Assembly (NCBI GenBank): GCA_024123915.1
Contig: CP099650.1
Location: 6,262,001-6,326,000 of the forward strand
Reading direction: 5' to 3'
DNA: 64,000 bases
Source of the DNA: Oxalobacteraceae bacterium OTU3CAMAD1
Lineage (GTDB): Bacteria > Pseudomonadota > Gammaproteobacteria > Burkholderiales > Burkholderiaceae_D
Positions 1 to 9,364 of the stretch are shown piece after piece. The position numbers were made by a program, and so were the translations under genes. Numbering within the stretch: position 1 is the first letter of the stretch; the number at the start of each line of letters is the position of its first letter. The notes under the pieces are model-generated. The model was not told the DNA's origin and did not search any database. It saw only the letters and a list, made by a program, of their open reading frames with translations.

Positions 1-981
1 GCCGTTCGCGACCTGGATGTTGTAAGGGCTCGACTGGGCGAAGATCGCCTGCTCGTCCCAGGTCATCTTGTACTTCGATTTGAAGTAGGTCAGGCCGGTG
101 GTGATCTCGCTGTTCGGCTTCCACTGCAACGCGCCGTACGCGCCTTCGCGGGTGCGGTCGAAGTTCAGCGAACGCCATTGCGCGCCCTTCGGCACGTAGA
201 CGGTGCGGCCAGGCTCGATGTCGTTGCGCGGGTAGTACGGCTCGACCTGGATCGCGTCGGTGCGGGTGGCAGATTCCGAGTAGGCCAGGTCGATCAGGGC
301 GCCGACTTCACCGAACGGGGTTTTCCAGCGGTTCGAGACCATGCCCGAACCCGATGGCGATGCTTTGCCCTTGCGCAGTTCGGAGTAGGTCTCCGAGCCG
401 CTGATGGAGGCCTTGAAGCCCTTGTAATCGAACGGCATCGCGGTGCGCAGGTTGATCAGGCCACCGATGGCGCCCTCCACCTGTTCCGCCGACGGGTTCT
501 TGTAGATGTCGACGCCGGCCATCAGCTCTGGCGGCACGTCTTCGAAGTTGAGCGAGCGGCCACCGTTGGCGGAAAACGAATCGCGGCCATTGAGTTCCGA
601 GCGCACGTAGCTCAAGCCACGCACGGACACGCCCGAGCCTTCGACCGAGAAGTGATCCGGGTCGGCGCGCGACATGGCGCGGTCGATGGTCACGCCGGAG
701 ACGCGCTGCAGCACCTCGGTGACCGAGCGGTCCGGCAGCTTGCCGATATCGTCGGCGGAGATCGAGTCGACCACCTCGTCGGCGTTCTGTTTGATTTTCT
801 GGGCCGACTGCAGCGCCGCGCGCTGGCCGGTGATGACCACGGCCACCGGCGCCGCGGCTGGCGCCGGAGTGTCGGATTGTGCGGCCGGAGCCTGGGCGGT
901 CTGCGCGTGCGAAGCACCGCTGGCCATCATCGCCATCTGGGCCAGGCCCAGTGCGATCGCTGTCTTTTTAAACTGTTTCAT
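1..981 (-). CDS. TonB-dependent outer-membrane receptor, N-terminal part (gene continues left of window)
   Basis: Reading leftwards from an ATG at 981 gives 327 codons open to the window edge, so the C-terminal barrel is missing. A signal peptide (MKQFKKTAIALGLAQMAMMA...) is followed by an Ala/Pro-rich spacer and a plug domain with the usual landmarks: VVITGQRAALQSAQ near residue 48, then SISADDIGKLPDRSVTEVLQ and a VRGL motif. Receptors of this class in related bacteria import oligosaccharides. The XylR-like box 265 bp upstream and the neighbouring xylose genes suggest a xylo-oligosaccharide ligand, which is inference. Partial only because of the window; no damage is seen. Confidence 0.9.
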   Translation of the reverse strand, partial: MKQFKKTAIALGLAQMAMMASGASHAQTAQAPAAQSDTPAPAAAPVAVVITGQRAALQSAQKIKQNADEVVDSISADDIGKLPDRSVTEVLQRVSGVTIDRAMSRADPDHFSVEGSGVSVRGLSYVRSELNGRDSFSANGGRSLNFEDVPPELMAGVDIYKNPSAEQVEGAIGGLINLRTAMPFDYKGFKASISGSETYSELRKGKASPSGSGMVSNRWKTPFGEVGALIDLAYSESATRTDAIQVEPYYPRNDIEPGRTVYVPKGAQWRSLNFDRTREGAYGALQWKPNSEITTGLTYFKSKYKMTWDEQAIFAQSSPYNIQVANG

Positions 982-1245
982 GTTACGCTCTCCAAAAGGT
1001 ATACGAATTTTTCATAGCTCTTAGGCTATTTGTTATTGGTGCTTTTCAGCGGCACTTGGGACTAGCCTGGGGTGGGTGATTCCGAACGCGGGACGAACGA
1101 CACCCGCAGGCGCCACAAGGCGCGGTTGTTTGATCTTCATTGGGACGTCTCGCTCTTTAATATTTTTTTTCGTTCTGGCTTTACTGGCAGGGTGCCAAGG
1201 CCACACGATGATATGCAAACATTTTGCAAGTTACGCAAAAGTGTG

Positions 1246-1278
1246 GCAATTGCGAAATTCACCAAGCGGCGGAATGAT
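1246..1278 (-). promoter_or_regulatory. Putative XylR box A
   Basis: A 33-bp sequence shared with 9237-9269 and 14195-14227, in the same orientation each time. It contains GCAATTGCGAAA, then CACCAAGC, and ends in ATGAT. All three lie upstream of minus-strand genes of the pentose/xyloglucan region. A promoter-like pair (TTGCGT, 17 nt, CATATC) follows on the minus strand, implying a leader of about 220 nt before the receptor start. The rest of the 982-1417 gap shows no gene. Confidence 0.6.
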
Positions 1279-1362
1279 AATCCGCAAGCGTCGCGTACTT
1301 TCGACAAACTCTCACACAAACCCGAACACACCCCCTCAGAAAACAACACCCGTAAACGACAA

Positions 1363-1386
1363 CGCGGCCCGTCGTTGCGGGCCGCG
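1363..1386 (-). terminator. Hairpin terminator of the xylFGH operon
   Basis: Perfect 8-bp stem CGCGGCCC/GGGCCGCG around an 8-nt loop, 30 bp past the xylH stop on the minus strand, followed by a T-rich but interrupted stretch (TTGTCGTTT). It is the only strong hairpin between xylH and the receptor promoter. Confidence 0.55.
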
Positions 1387-1417
1387 TGCTGGTGAAACCG
1401 GACTCAGCTATTCAAAC

Positions 1418-2560
1418 TCAACGGCGGCCCGAGCGCGTCGCCACATCGACCCACACCGCCAACGTCAGAATGCAGCCCTTGACGATCATCTGCCAGTAGG
1501 TGTCGACGTCCAGCATCGACATGCCGTTATCCAGGCTGGCCATCACCAGCGCGCCGATCAAGGCGCCGTACACGGTGCCCGAGCCGCCGCGCATCGAGGT
1601 GCCGCCGATGAAGCAGGCCGCGATCGCATCGAGTTCGCCCGAGGTGCCGGCCGACGGCGAACCGGCCGCCAGACGGGCCGTGTTGATCAAGCCGGCGAGT
1701 GCGCACATCAAGCCCATGATCCCGAAGATCCACAGCTTCACCGCCTGCACGTTGACGCCGGAAAGACGGGTCGCCTCCATGTTGCTGCCCACCGCGTAGA
1801 TACGGCGGCCGAACACGGTCTGCGTGGCGACATAGCTAAAGATACCCAGCAGCGCCAGCAACAACAGCACCGGCAGCGGAATGCCCTCGTAGCTGTTCAA
1901 GGTGCGCACGAAAGCGAACAGCACCACGCCGATTGCCGCAAGGCGCAAACCGTCGCGCCACATCGGCGGCACCGGCAGGCCGTGGCGGGCCAGGCTGACG
2001 CGCTGACGCCAGGTCAGCACCGCGCCCAGGATGAACAGGCCAATGCCCAGCACCACGCCCATTTGCGGCGACAGGTAGCCCTGGCCCAGGTGCACCAGCG
2101 GCTCGGACACCGGCGCCACCGTCACGCCGTCGGTCACGCCCAGCACGATGCCGCGGTAGGCCAGCATGCCGCCCAGGCCCACGATGAAGGACGGTATATG
2201 TTTATATGCCGTCAGATAGCCGTTGAACAGGCCAAGCACCAGGCCACAGGCCAGCACCACCGCGACGGTGGCTGGCAGGGGCATGTGGTGCGTGACGTCG
2301 AGCACCGCCGCCACCCCGCCCAGAAGGCCGAGCAGCGAGCCGACCGACAGGTCGATCTCGCCGGCGATGATGACGAAAGCCATGCCGCAGGCGACGATGC
2401 CGGTGACGGCCATCTGGCGCATCAGGTTCGACAGGTTGCGCGGCGAGATGAAGCCGCCCTCCGTCTTCCAGCTGAAGAAGGCCCAGATGATGGCGATGGC
2501 GATCAGCAGCGCCAGGATCTTGTACTGCGTGAAGAGCTGTTTGAGATTTAAGGTTTTCAT
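1418..2560 (-). CDS. xylH: D-xylose ABC transporter permease XylH
   Basis: Inner-membrane permease of the high-affinity xylose ABC importer, 380 aa. It has about ten hydrophobic segments and the family signatures GEIDLSVGSLLGL and SGVNVQAVKLWIFGIMG. ATG at 2560 is preferred over an in-frame TTG at 2569. It follows xylG by 19 bp on the same strand, so the three genes form one xylF-xylG-xylH operon. Length and order match the E. coli system. Transport of a related pentose such as arabinose cannot be excluded from sequence alone. Confidence 0.93.
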   Translation of the reverse strand: MKTLNLKQLFTQYKILALLIAIAIIWAFFSWKTEGGFISPRNLSNLMRQMAVTGIVACGMAFVIIAGEIDLSVGSLLGLLGGVAAVLDVTHHMPLPATVAVVLACGLVLGLFNGYLTAYKHIPSFIVGLGGMLAYRGIVLGVTDGVTVAPVSEPLVHLGQGYLSPQMGVVLGIGLFILGAVLTWRQRVSLARHGLPVPPMWRDGLRLAAIGVVLFAFVRTLNSYEGIPLPVLLLLALLGIFSYVATQTVFGRRIYAVGSNMEATRLSGVNVQAVKLWIFGIMGLMCALAGLINTARLAAGSPSAGTSGELDAIAACFIGGTSMRGGSGTVYGALIGALVMASLDNGMSMLDVDTYWQMIVKGCILTLAVWVDVATRSGRR

Positions 2561-2579
2561 GGATTTCAAAGGTAAGTCA

Positions 2580-4106
2580 TCACGAATGATCGAGTGCCGC
2601 CGACAGCAGCGTTTCCTGGGTCAGGTTCTGGTTGACGAAATCGCCGCGCAGCTTGCCCTCGCCCATCACCAGCACGCGGTCGGACACGCCCAGTACTTCG
2701 GCCAGTTCGGACGACACCATGATGATGGAGACGCCCTGGCTGGCCAGTTCCAGCATCAACTTGTAGATTTCGAACTTGGCGCCGACGTCGACGCCGCGTG
2801 TCGGCTCGTCGAGGATCAGCACCTTGGGGCGCGTCAGCAGCATCTTCGACAGCACCGCCTTTTGCTGGTTGCCGCCCGAGAGCGACGTGATCGACAGGAA
2901 CGGGCTGGCCGTCTTCAGCGCCAGGCGCGCGATCTCCTCGCTGACCACCTTCAGTTCCGCCTCGCGGTCGATGCGGGTGAAATTCGAGAAGCGCCCCAGC
3001 ACCGACAGCGTGATGTTCTGGCCGACGTCCAGGTCGCGCACGATGCCGTGCTGCTTGCGGTCCTCCGGCACCAGCGCCAGGCCGGCGCGGATCGCCTTGA
3101 GCGGGGTGCTGCTATCGATCCTGGCGCCGTTGAGCCATACCTCGGCTTCCGAACGGCCCGGATAGGCGCCGAACAGCGCCGACACCAGCTCCGTGCGGCC
3201 GGCGCCGACCAGGCCCGCGATGCCGAGGATTTCGCCCTTGCGCAGCGCGAAGGAGACGTTGTCGACCTTCCTGCGCTCGGGCTTCTCGACGTCGTAGCAA
3301 ATCACGTTGCGCGCCTCGAACACGATTTCCTCGCTCGGCGCGCGCTCCAGCGTCGGATACAGCTGGTTCATTTCGCGGCCGACCATCTGCGCGATGATCT
3401 GCTTGACGTCCATCTTGTCCATCGGCGTGGTAGCGATGTGCTGGCCGTCGCGGATGACGACGATGGTGTCGCAAATCGCCTCGACCTCGTCGAGTTTGTG
3501 CGAGATGTAGACGCAGGCCACACCCTTGGCCTTCAGGCCGCGGATGATATTGAGCAGCACCTGGATCTCGGAGGTCGTCAGCGACGACGACGGCTCGTCC
3601 AGGATCAGCAGGCGCGCGTTTTTGTTCAGCGCCTTGGCGATCTCGATCAACTGCTGGTGGCCGCCGCCGTAGTTCGACACCGGCAGCACCACGTTGACGT
3701 CGGTCAGGTTCAATTCCTTCAGCAGCGCCTCGGCGCGCTGATTCATGGCCGAATAATCCATGCGGCCGCCCGGCAAGGTGATCTCGTTGCCGAGGAACAG
3801 ATTCTCGGTGACGGACAGCTCCGGCACCAGCATCAGTTCCTGGTGGATGATGACGACGCCGGCGGCTTCGCTTTCGCGGATCGACTGCGCGCGCAGCGGC
3901 TTGCCGTCGAAGAGGATCTCGCCGTCCCAGGTGCCGTGCGGGTAGACGGCGGACAGCACTTTCATCAGGGTCGACTTGCCGGCGCCATTCTCGCCGCACA
4001 AGCCGATGCACTCACCGGCCCGCACTTGCAGGTCGATGCCGTCGAGCGCCGGAACACCGCCAAATTTTTTGACGATGCCCTTCATTTCTAGCAAATAGCC
4101 GGACAT
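2580..4106 (-). CDS. xylG: D-xylose ABC transporter ATP-binding protein XylG
   Basis: Tandem-ATPase subunit of the CUT2 sugar family, 508 aa. The first domain has Walker [10 protein letters not shown] (about residues 38-46), the glutamine-rich signature [14 protein letters not shown] and Walker [11 protein letters not shown]. The second has the degenerate Walker [11 protein letters not shown] usual in this family, plus [14 protein letters not shown] and [17 protein letters not shown] at 4106 ([10 protein letters not shown]) is chosen because upstream residues do not fit the family and GCGAGAACC lies in front of it. It works with XylF and XylH to energise xylose uptake. Confidence 0.93.
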   Translation of the reverse strand: MSGYLLEMKGIVKKFGGVPALDGIDLQVRAGECIGLCGENGAGKSTLMKVLSAVYPHGTWDGEILFDGKPLRAQSIRESEAAGVVIIHQELMLVPELSVTENLFLGNEITLPGGRMDYSAMNQRAEALLKELNLTDVNVVLPVSNYGGGHQQLIEIAKALNKNARLLILDEPSSSLTTSEIQVLLNIIRGLKAKGVACVYISHKLDEVEAICDTIVVIRDGQHIATTPMDKMDVKQIIAQMVGREMNQLYPTLERAPSEEIVFEARNVICYDVEKPERRKVDNVSFALRKGEILGIAGLVGAGRTELVSALFGAYPGRSEAEVWLNGARIDSSTPLKAIRAGLALVPEDRKQHGIVRDLDVGQNITLSVLGRFSNFTRIDREAELKVVSEEIARLALKTASPFLSITSLSGGNQQKAVLSKMLLTRPKVLILDEPTRGVDVGAKFEIYKLMLELASQGVSIIMVSSELAEVLGVSDRVLVMGEGKLRGDFVNQNLTQETLLSAALDHS

Positions 4107-4200
4107 ACTGGTTCTCGCAGAGGTGGTGGAACTCGCCACGCGCAAGCCGCTACACGGAGCGGAACAGGGCGTGGCGAAAGACAGTGCGAACGCACGGCGA

Positions 4201-4219
4201 GGCGTCCTAAGACGACGCC
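4201..4219 (-). other. Intercistronic hairpin between xylF and xylG
   Basis: GGCGTC/GACGCC stem with a 7-nt loop inside the 134-bp xylF-xylG gap. There is no T-run, so a terminator is unlikely. Such hairpins often stabilise the upstream binding-protein mRNA; that role is inferred here. Confidence 0.35.
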
Positions 4220-4240
4220 CCGGTCTTCATGAAGCGGCTA

Positions 4241-5248
4241 TTACTTCGCAGCCGCGAGTTGGGCCTTGGTATAGAAGCCGTCGGCCACGACGACATCCAT
4301 ATTCGCCTTGGTCAGCATGGTTGGCTTCAGCAGCAGCGTATCGACTTGTTTGAAGCCGTTCTGATACTGCGAATTGAAGCCCGGCTTTTCGCCGCGCACC
4401 AGTTGGACCGACAGCTTGGCGGCCTCGGTGGCGATCAGCTTGAGCGGCTTGTAGACGGTCATGGTCTGGGTGCCGGCGATGACGCGGCGCACGCCGGCCA
4501 GATCGGCGTCCTGGCCGGAGACGGCCACTTTGCCGTCCAGCTTTTGCGAAGCCAGCGCCTGGATCGCGCCGCCGGCGGTGGCGTCGTTGGAGGCGACCAC
4601 CGCATCGAGCTTGTTGCCGTTGGCGGTCAGCGCGTTTTCGACGATGGACATCGCCTCGGCCGGATTCCAGTCCTTGACCCACTGCTTGCCGACGACTTTG
4701 ATGTCGCCCTTGTCGATCAGCGGCTGCAATACCTTCAGCTGGCCTTCGCGCAGCATCTTGGCGTTGTTGTCGGTTGGCGCGCCGCCCAGCAGGTAGTAGT
4801 TACCCTTTGGTTTGACGGCGACCACACCCTGCGCCTGCATCTCGCCGACCATCTTGTTGTCGAAGGAGATGTAAGCGTCGATATCGGCGTTGAGGATCAG
4901 GCGGTCGTACGAGATGACCTTGATCTTGGCCTTCTTCGCCTCTTTGACGGCATTGTTCAGCACCGTGGCGTTGTAAGGAACGATGACCAGCACGTCGACG
5001 CCGCGCGAGATCAGGTTCTCGATCTGGGCGATCTGGCGCTGCTCGCTGGCGTCGGCCGACTGCACGAAGACTTTGGCGCCCTGCTTTTCAGCGGCGGCGA
5101 CGAAGTAGTCGCGATCGCGCGCCCAGCGCTCGAGGCGCAGGTCGTCGATGGAAAAGCCGATTTTAGGGTTCTTGGCGTCCGCCATGGCGTTACCGCCGGC
5201 GCACACCATCATGACCGCGATGGCGGCCGCACTCAGTAATTTCTTCAT
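4241..5248 (-). CDS. xylF: D-xylose periplasmic binding protein XylF
   Basis: 335-aa periplasmic sugar-binding protein and first gene of the xylFGH operon. The signal peptide (MKKLLSAAAIAVMMVCAGGNAMA) precedes a mature protein starting DAKNPKIGFSIDDLRLERW, a typical XylF opening. GVDVLVIVPYNA, VISYDRLILNADIDAYIS and the VSGQDADLAGVRR stretch are conserved in E. coli XylF. GGAG lies about 10 nt before the ATG. A xylose (not ribose or galactose) assignment is supported by the neighbouring XylR and the sugar-acid enzymes. Confidence 0.94.
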   Translation of the reverse strand: MKKLLSAAAIAVMMVCAGGNAMADAKNPKIGFSIDDLRLERWARDRDYFVAAAEKQGAKVFVQSADASEQRQIAQIENLISRGVDVLVIVPYNATVLNNAVKEAKKAKIKVISYDRLILNADIDAYISFDNKMVGEMQAQGVVAVKPKGNYYLLGGAPTDNNAKMLREGQLKVLQPLIDKGDIKVVGKQWVKDWNPAEAMSIVENALTANGNKLDAVVASNDATAGGAIQALASQKLDGKVAVSGQDADLAGVRRVIAGTQTMTVYKPLKLIATEAAKLSVQLVRGEKPGFNSQYQNGFKQVDTLLLKPTMLTKANMDVVVADGFYTKAQLAAAK

Positions 5249-5401
5249 TTATTTCGTCTCCTGATTCGAATGCCGTTTTGCCTGACACAGGCCCTACATT
5301 TCTAGCTCGTTACTGCACAGGTCTATGCCCACTTTTACAGATTTTCGTAGGGCGGATTAGGCAAAGCCGTAATCCGCCATGCGCCGCCAGCGGCGTCACC
5401 T

Positions 5402-7192
5402 TTAATGATTATGCCGGGCCGGATTATCCACCACGCCCCGGTATGGTACAGCCAGTTCCATGCACGCACCGTTTTCCATTTGGCCCACGGTGCTGCGATA
5501 AATTTCTTGCCAAGGCGTCTGGCTGGCCGGAATGGCCGGCAGCGCGCCCTTCTTGCGTTCTTCCCACTCGGCCTGCGGGACCAGCGCGTCGCAAGTACCG
5601 GCGTTCAGATCGACGCGGATCATATCACCGGTGCGCAGCCACGCCAGACCGCCGCCGACGGCGCTTTCCGGCGACGCGTTCAGGATCGACGGGCTGTCCG
5701 AGGTGCCGGACTGGCGTCCGTCGCCCAAGGTCGGCAGCCAGTTGACGCCGCGCTTGACCAGCGCATCGGGCGGTTGCATGTTCACCACCTCGGCGGAACC
5801 AGGCCAGCCCACCGGGCCGGCGCCGCGAATCACGAGGATGCAATCCTCGTCGATGTTCAGCGCCGGATCGTTGATACGGTTGTGATAGTCGGTTGAACCG
5901 TCGAACACCACGGCGCGCGACTCGAACACGTTTTCCTGGCCAGGCTTGCTCAGATAACGCTCGCGGAAGGCCGGCGAAATCACGCTCGTCTTCATGATGG
6001 CGAAATCGAACAGGTTGCCCTTCAAGACGAAGAAGCCCGCATCTTCTTTCAGCGGCGCGTTGAACGGGAAGATCACTTCGCGGTCCTGCGTCTCTTTACC
6101 GGTCAGGTTGTCGCGCATGGTGCGGCCGGTGACGGTGGCGCGCTCCGAGCGCAACATGCCCTGCTGCTCCAGCTCCCACATCACGGCCGGCACGCCGCCC
6201 GCGCGGTGGAAACGCTCGCCGAGGAACTTACCGGCGGGCTGCATGTTCAGCAGCAGCGGCACCTTGTGGCCGAATTCCATCCAGTCGCTCGAATGCAGCT
6301 CGACGCCGGCGTGGCGCGCCATCGCGACGATGTGCTGCTGCGCGTTGGTCGAACCGCCGATGGCGGCGTTGACCACGATCGCGTCGAGGAAGGCGTCGCG
6401 GTTCAGGATCGAAGACGGCTTGATGTCCAGCTTTGCCATCTCGACGATGCGGCGGCCGGTTTCGTACGCCATCTGGCCACGTTCGCGGTACGGCGCCGGA
6501 ATCGCCGAGCAACCGGTCAGCGACATGCCCAGCGCCTCGGCGATGGCGTTCATCGTCGACGCGGTGCCCATGGTGTTGCAGTGCCCCGCCGACGGCGCCG
6601 AGGCGGCGGCGATCTGCAGGAACTTCTCGTTGTCGATGGTGCCGGCGGCCAGCTGGCGGCGGCCTTTCCAGATCGCCGCGCCGGAACCGGCCAGTTCACC
6701 CTCGAACCAACCGTCCAGCATCGGACCGCCGGACAGCACGATGGCGGGAATATCCACCGTCGATGCGGCCATGATCTGCGACGGCGTGGTCTTGTCGCAG
6801 CCGGTGGTCAGCACCACGGCGTCGATCGGATAGCCGTGCAGGATCTCGACCAGTCCCATATAGGCCAGGTTGCGGTCGATCGCCGCCGTCGGACGACGGC
6901 AGTTCTCGAAGATCGGATGCAGCGGGAATTCCATCGCGATACCGCCCGCATCACGGATGCCGTCGCGCACGCGCTTGGCCAGCTCCAGGTGGATGCGGTT
7001 GCACGGGCTGATGTCGCTGCCGCTTTGCGCGATGCCGATGATCGGGCGGCCCGAGCGCAGCTCTTCCGGCGTGATCCCGTAGTTCATGAAGCGCTCGAGA
7101 TAGAGCGCGGTCATGTCGATATGGTCTGGATTGTCGAACCAGTCTTGCGAGCGGTAGCGGCGTGGCTGCTGGTTGTTCATGTCATTGCTCAT
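5402..7192 (-). CDS. xylD: Pentonate (D-xylonate-type) dehydratase, IlvD/EDD family
   Basis: 596-aa Fe-S dehydratase that should convert D-xylonate (or L-arabonate) to 2-keto-3-deoxy-pentonate in the oxidative Weimberg or Dahms route. Three cysteines at the positions that hold the cluster in this family are present: C64 (SDISPCNR), C132 (TTGCDKTTP) and C205 (AGHCNTMGT). Length matches sugar-acid dehydratases rather than IlvD itself. It sits 24 bp after the fused dehydratase/dehydrogenase gene, fitting consecutive steps of one pathway. Two ATGs (7192 and 7180) are possible; neither has a strong ribosome site. Substrate specificity is inferred from context. Confidence 0.85.
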   Translation of the reverse strand: MSNDMNNQQPRRYRSQDWFDNPDHIDMTALYLERFMNYGITPEELRSGRPIIGIAQSGSDISPCNRIHLELAKRVRDGIRDAGGIAMEFPLHPIFENCRRPTAAIDRNLAYMGLVEILHGYPIDAVVLTTGCDKTTPSQIMAASTVDIPAIVLSGGPMLDGWFEGELAGSGAAIWKGRRQLAAGTIDNEKFLQIAAASAPSAGHCNTMGTASTMNAIAEALGMSLTGCSAIPAPYRERGQMAYETGRRIVEMAKLDIKPSSILNRDAFLDAIVVNAAIGGSTNAQQHIVAMARHAGVELHSSDWMEFGHKVPLLLNMQPAGKFLGERFHRAGGVPAVMWELEQQGMLRSERATVTGRTMRDNLTGKETQDREVIFPFNAPLKEDAGFFVLKGNLFDFAIMKTSVISPAFRERYLSKPGQENVFESRAVVFDGSTDYHNRINDPALNIDEDCILVIRGAGPVGWPGSAEVVNMQPPDALVKRGVNWLPTLGDGRQSGTSDSPSILNASPESAVGGGLAWLRTGDMIRVDLNAGTCDALVPQAEWEERKKGALPAIPASQTPWQEIYRSTVGQMENGACMELAVPYRGVVDNPARHNH

Positions 7193-7216
7193 TTTGTTTA
7201 AGCGTCCCTGTGCTTC

Positions 7217-9172
7217 TTATGCGCCGTACCAGCCGGCATCGACGAAGTATTCACGACCGGAGCATGCCGAGGCGCTGTCCGAGGAAAGGAACAGCGTTAT
7301 CGCCGCCACGTCGTCCACTTGCACGCGCTTTTTCAGGCACTGGCCGGCCAGGATGCGAGCTTCCTCGTCCGGCGTGTGCCACAACGCTTCCTGGCGCGGC
7401 GTACGTACGCCACCAGGAATAATGCAATTGACACGGATATTATCAGGTCCCAGATCGCGCGCAAGGCCACGGGTCATGCCTTCGATGGCGGCTTTGGCCA
7501 TCATGTACAGGGTCAGGTCCGGCAGCGCCAGGTGCCACGAGATCGAACCGAAGTTCAGGATCACGCCGCCGCCCTGCTCGCGCATGCCCTGCGCCACGGC
7601 CTTGGCGCAGAAATATTGGTGACGCAGGTTGACCGCCATGCGGCCTTCCCAGTATGCCGGGGTGACGTCGGCCAGGTTGTGGCGGTCGTCGTTGGCGGCA
7701 TTGTTGATCAGGATATCGACGGTGCCGATGTCGGCGAAGGTCTTGGCCAGCACATCGAGGTTGGTCAGGTCGCAGTGCAGGTACTTCGGCGGCACCGCCA
7801 GGGTCGACAAGGTCGCCTCCAGCGCGCGCGAATCGGCTTCCGCGATATCGAGGAAGGTCACCTGGGCGCCCTGGCGCGCATAGGCCTCGACGATGCCGGC
7901 GCCGATGCCGCTGCCGCCACCGGTGACGACCACGCGCTTGCCGGCCAGGCTAGGATAGATCGCCTGTTCCGGCTTGGTTTGCGCGGCCGGCTTGGCGGCC
8001 ACTGGAGCCGAAGCGCGGGCGCGGTTCATCAGCGCGCGCACGCCGTAGGTCCACGGTGCGATCTGGTCGCTGCGCTGCACATGGTTGACCAGGGCGCCCA
8101 GCGAAGGCGTCGAGATGCTGACACGGTCGCCCAGGTGGTGGGTGAAACCGCCGCCGACGGCGTCGCGGTCTTTGATCGGCGAGAACATCGTACCGAGGAA
8201 CAGCATGAAGCCGTCCGGGTACTGGTGATGGCGGCCGCACACCTGGCTGACCAGGTCCAGCGGATCGCGGCTGATTTCGCGCATGCGGCTGGCGCCGGCC
8301 AAACGGAAATCGTCGTCCCGGCCTTCGATCAGCATGCTCACTTCCGCGTTGCGGATGGTATCGATGGTGAAGTGTTCGTCGAACAGGCGGATGAACGGGC
8401 CGATCGAGCACGAACCGTTGTTGTCCTTGGCCTTACCCAGCAGCAGCGCGCTGCGGCCTTCGATGTCGCGCAGATTGACGTCATTGCCCAGGGTGGCGCC
8501 GAGCACCTTGGCCTGGCTGTTGACGGCCAGGACAATCTCCGGCTCCGGGTTGTTCCACTTCGAATCAGGGTGCAGGCCGACGTCGGCGCCCACGCCGACA
8601 GCGGACATCGGCTGCGACTTGGAGAACACCTCGGCGTCGGGACCGATACCGACTTCCATGTACGGCGACCACAGGCCGCGCTCGATCAGGTCCGCCTTCA
8701 GCTTGGCCGCTTCCGGCGAACCCGGACGGATGGCCGACAGGTCGGAACCGATGATGGTCTGGATTTCGGCGCGCAGGGCGTTGGCGCGCGACGGATCGCC
8801 GGCGGCCTGCTCTTCGATCACGCGTTCCAGCAGGCTGACCGCGAAGGTCACGCCGCAGGCCTTGATCGCCTGCAGGTCGCATGGCGCCAGCAGGCGCGGG
8901 ATGCCGCCGTCGGCGGCGCCGCCGATAGCATTCGCCAGCAAGGCCTGCACGGGACCGAGCGATTCGCCGGGAGCGGAACGGGCCACTTCCAGCGCGTCGT
9001 CGCGCTCCAGCAAATCGGACATGGTCGGGGCGTGGCCGGTGATGTCGAACACCTCGCTGTTGCGTACGGCGACCACACAAGGACCATTGATGACGCCATC
9101 ACGCCATACACGTCCCACCAGCACTGCGCGGCTTACATCGTCCGGCAGCATCGAATTTATATTATTTTCCAA
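7217..9172 (-). CDS. Fusion protein: FAH-family 2-keto-3-deoxy-pentonate dehydratase plus SDR xylose dehydrogenase
   Basis: One uninterrupted frame encodes two enzymes. The N-terminal part (to about residue 395 of the longest frame) is an FAH-family protein like XylX, with acidic metal-site residues in NNPEPEIVL and GNDVNLRD and the family ending GDRVSISTPSLGALVNHV. An Ala/Pro/Lys linker follows. The C-terminal part is a classical SDR with TGGGSGIG, NNAAN and an active-site YMMAK, ending in YFVDAGWYGA, like sugar dehydrogenases such as XylB. The domains would catalyse the first step (xylose oxidation) and a late step (2-keto-3-deoxyxylonate to 2-ketoglutarate semialdehyde). TTG at 9172 has GGAGAGAGA just upstream; ATG at 9151 is the alternative. 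No lactonase or semialdehyde dehydrogenase is in the window. Confidence 0.85.
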   Translation of the reverse strand: MENNINSMLPDDVSRAVLVGRVWRDGVINGPCVVAVRNSEVFDITGHAPTMSDLLERDDALEVARSAPGESLGPVQALLANAIGGAADGGIPRLLAPCDLQAIKACGVTFAVSLLERVIEEQAAGDPSRANALRAEIQTIIGSDLSAIRPGSPEAAKLKADLIERGLWSPYMEVGIGPDAEVFSKSQPMSAVGVGADVGLHPDSKWNNPEPEIVLAVNSQAKVLGATLGNDVNLRDIEGRSALLLGKAKDNNGSCSIGPFIRLFDEHFTIDTIRNAEVSMLIEGRDDDFRLAGASRMREISRDPLDLVSQVCGRHHQYPDGFMLFLGTMFSPIKDRDAVGGGFTHHLGDRVSISTPSLGALVNHVQRSDQIAPWTYGVRALMNRARASAPVAAKPAAQTKPEQAIYPSLAGKRVVVTGGGSGIGAGIVEAYARQGAQVTFLDIAEADSRALEATLSTLAVPPKYLHCDLTNLDVLAKTFADIGTVDILINNAANDDRHNLADVTPAYWEGRMAVNLRHQYFCAKAVAQGMREQGGGVILNFGSISWHLALPDLTLYMMAKAAIEGMTRGLARDLGPDNIRVNCIIPGGVRTPRQEALWHTPDEEARILAGQCLKKRVQVDDVAAITLFLSSDSASACSGREYFVDAGWYGA

Positions 9173-9236
9173 GGTCTCTCTCTCCAAGCAGGCTAGCAAA
9201 CTGCGTGGGAGATTTTCACCTTATTCAGGGGTGGGG

Positions 9237-9269
9237 GCAATTACGAAAACCACCAAGCACGGTCATGAT
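9237..9269 (-). promoter_or_regulatory. Putative XylR box B
   Basis: Second copy of the 33-bp box, 65 bp upstream of the proposed start of the fused dehydratase/dehydrogenase. It differs at a few places (GCAATTACGAAA, AGCACGGTC). Downstream on the minus strand lies GAATAAGGTGAAAAT, close to GAATAGGCGAAAAT after box C. The spacing to that element differs by about 11 bp, one helical turn. Confidence 0.6.
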
Positions 9270-9318
9270 TTACGCGTATTTTGGTCAAATACGTTAAACC
9301 TGCACGGCGATCCGCTGC

Positions 9319-9346
9319 GGGGTCGTACCCCAAGGGGTACGACCCC
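9319..9346. terminator. Perfect 13-bp inverted repeat after xylR
   Basis: GGGGTCGTACCCC, two bases, then GGGGTACGACCCC. It lies 19 bp past the xylR stop and before box B. It has no T-run, so it may be a Rho-independent-like block, a processing site or a dispersed repeat. Confidence 0.4.
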
Positions 9347-9364
9347 TCTCATGGGGTGCGGGTT

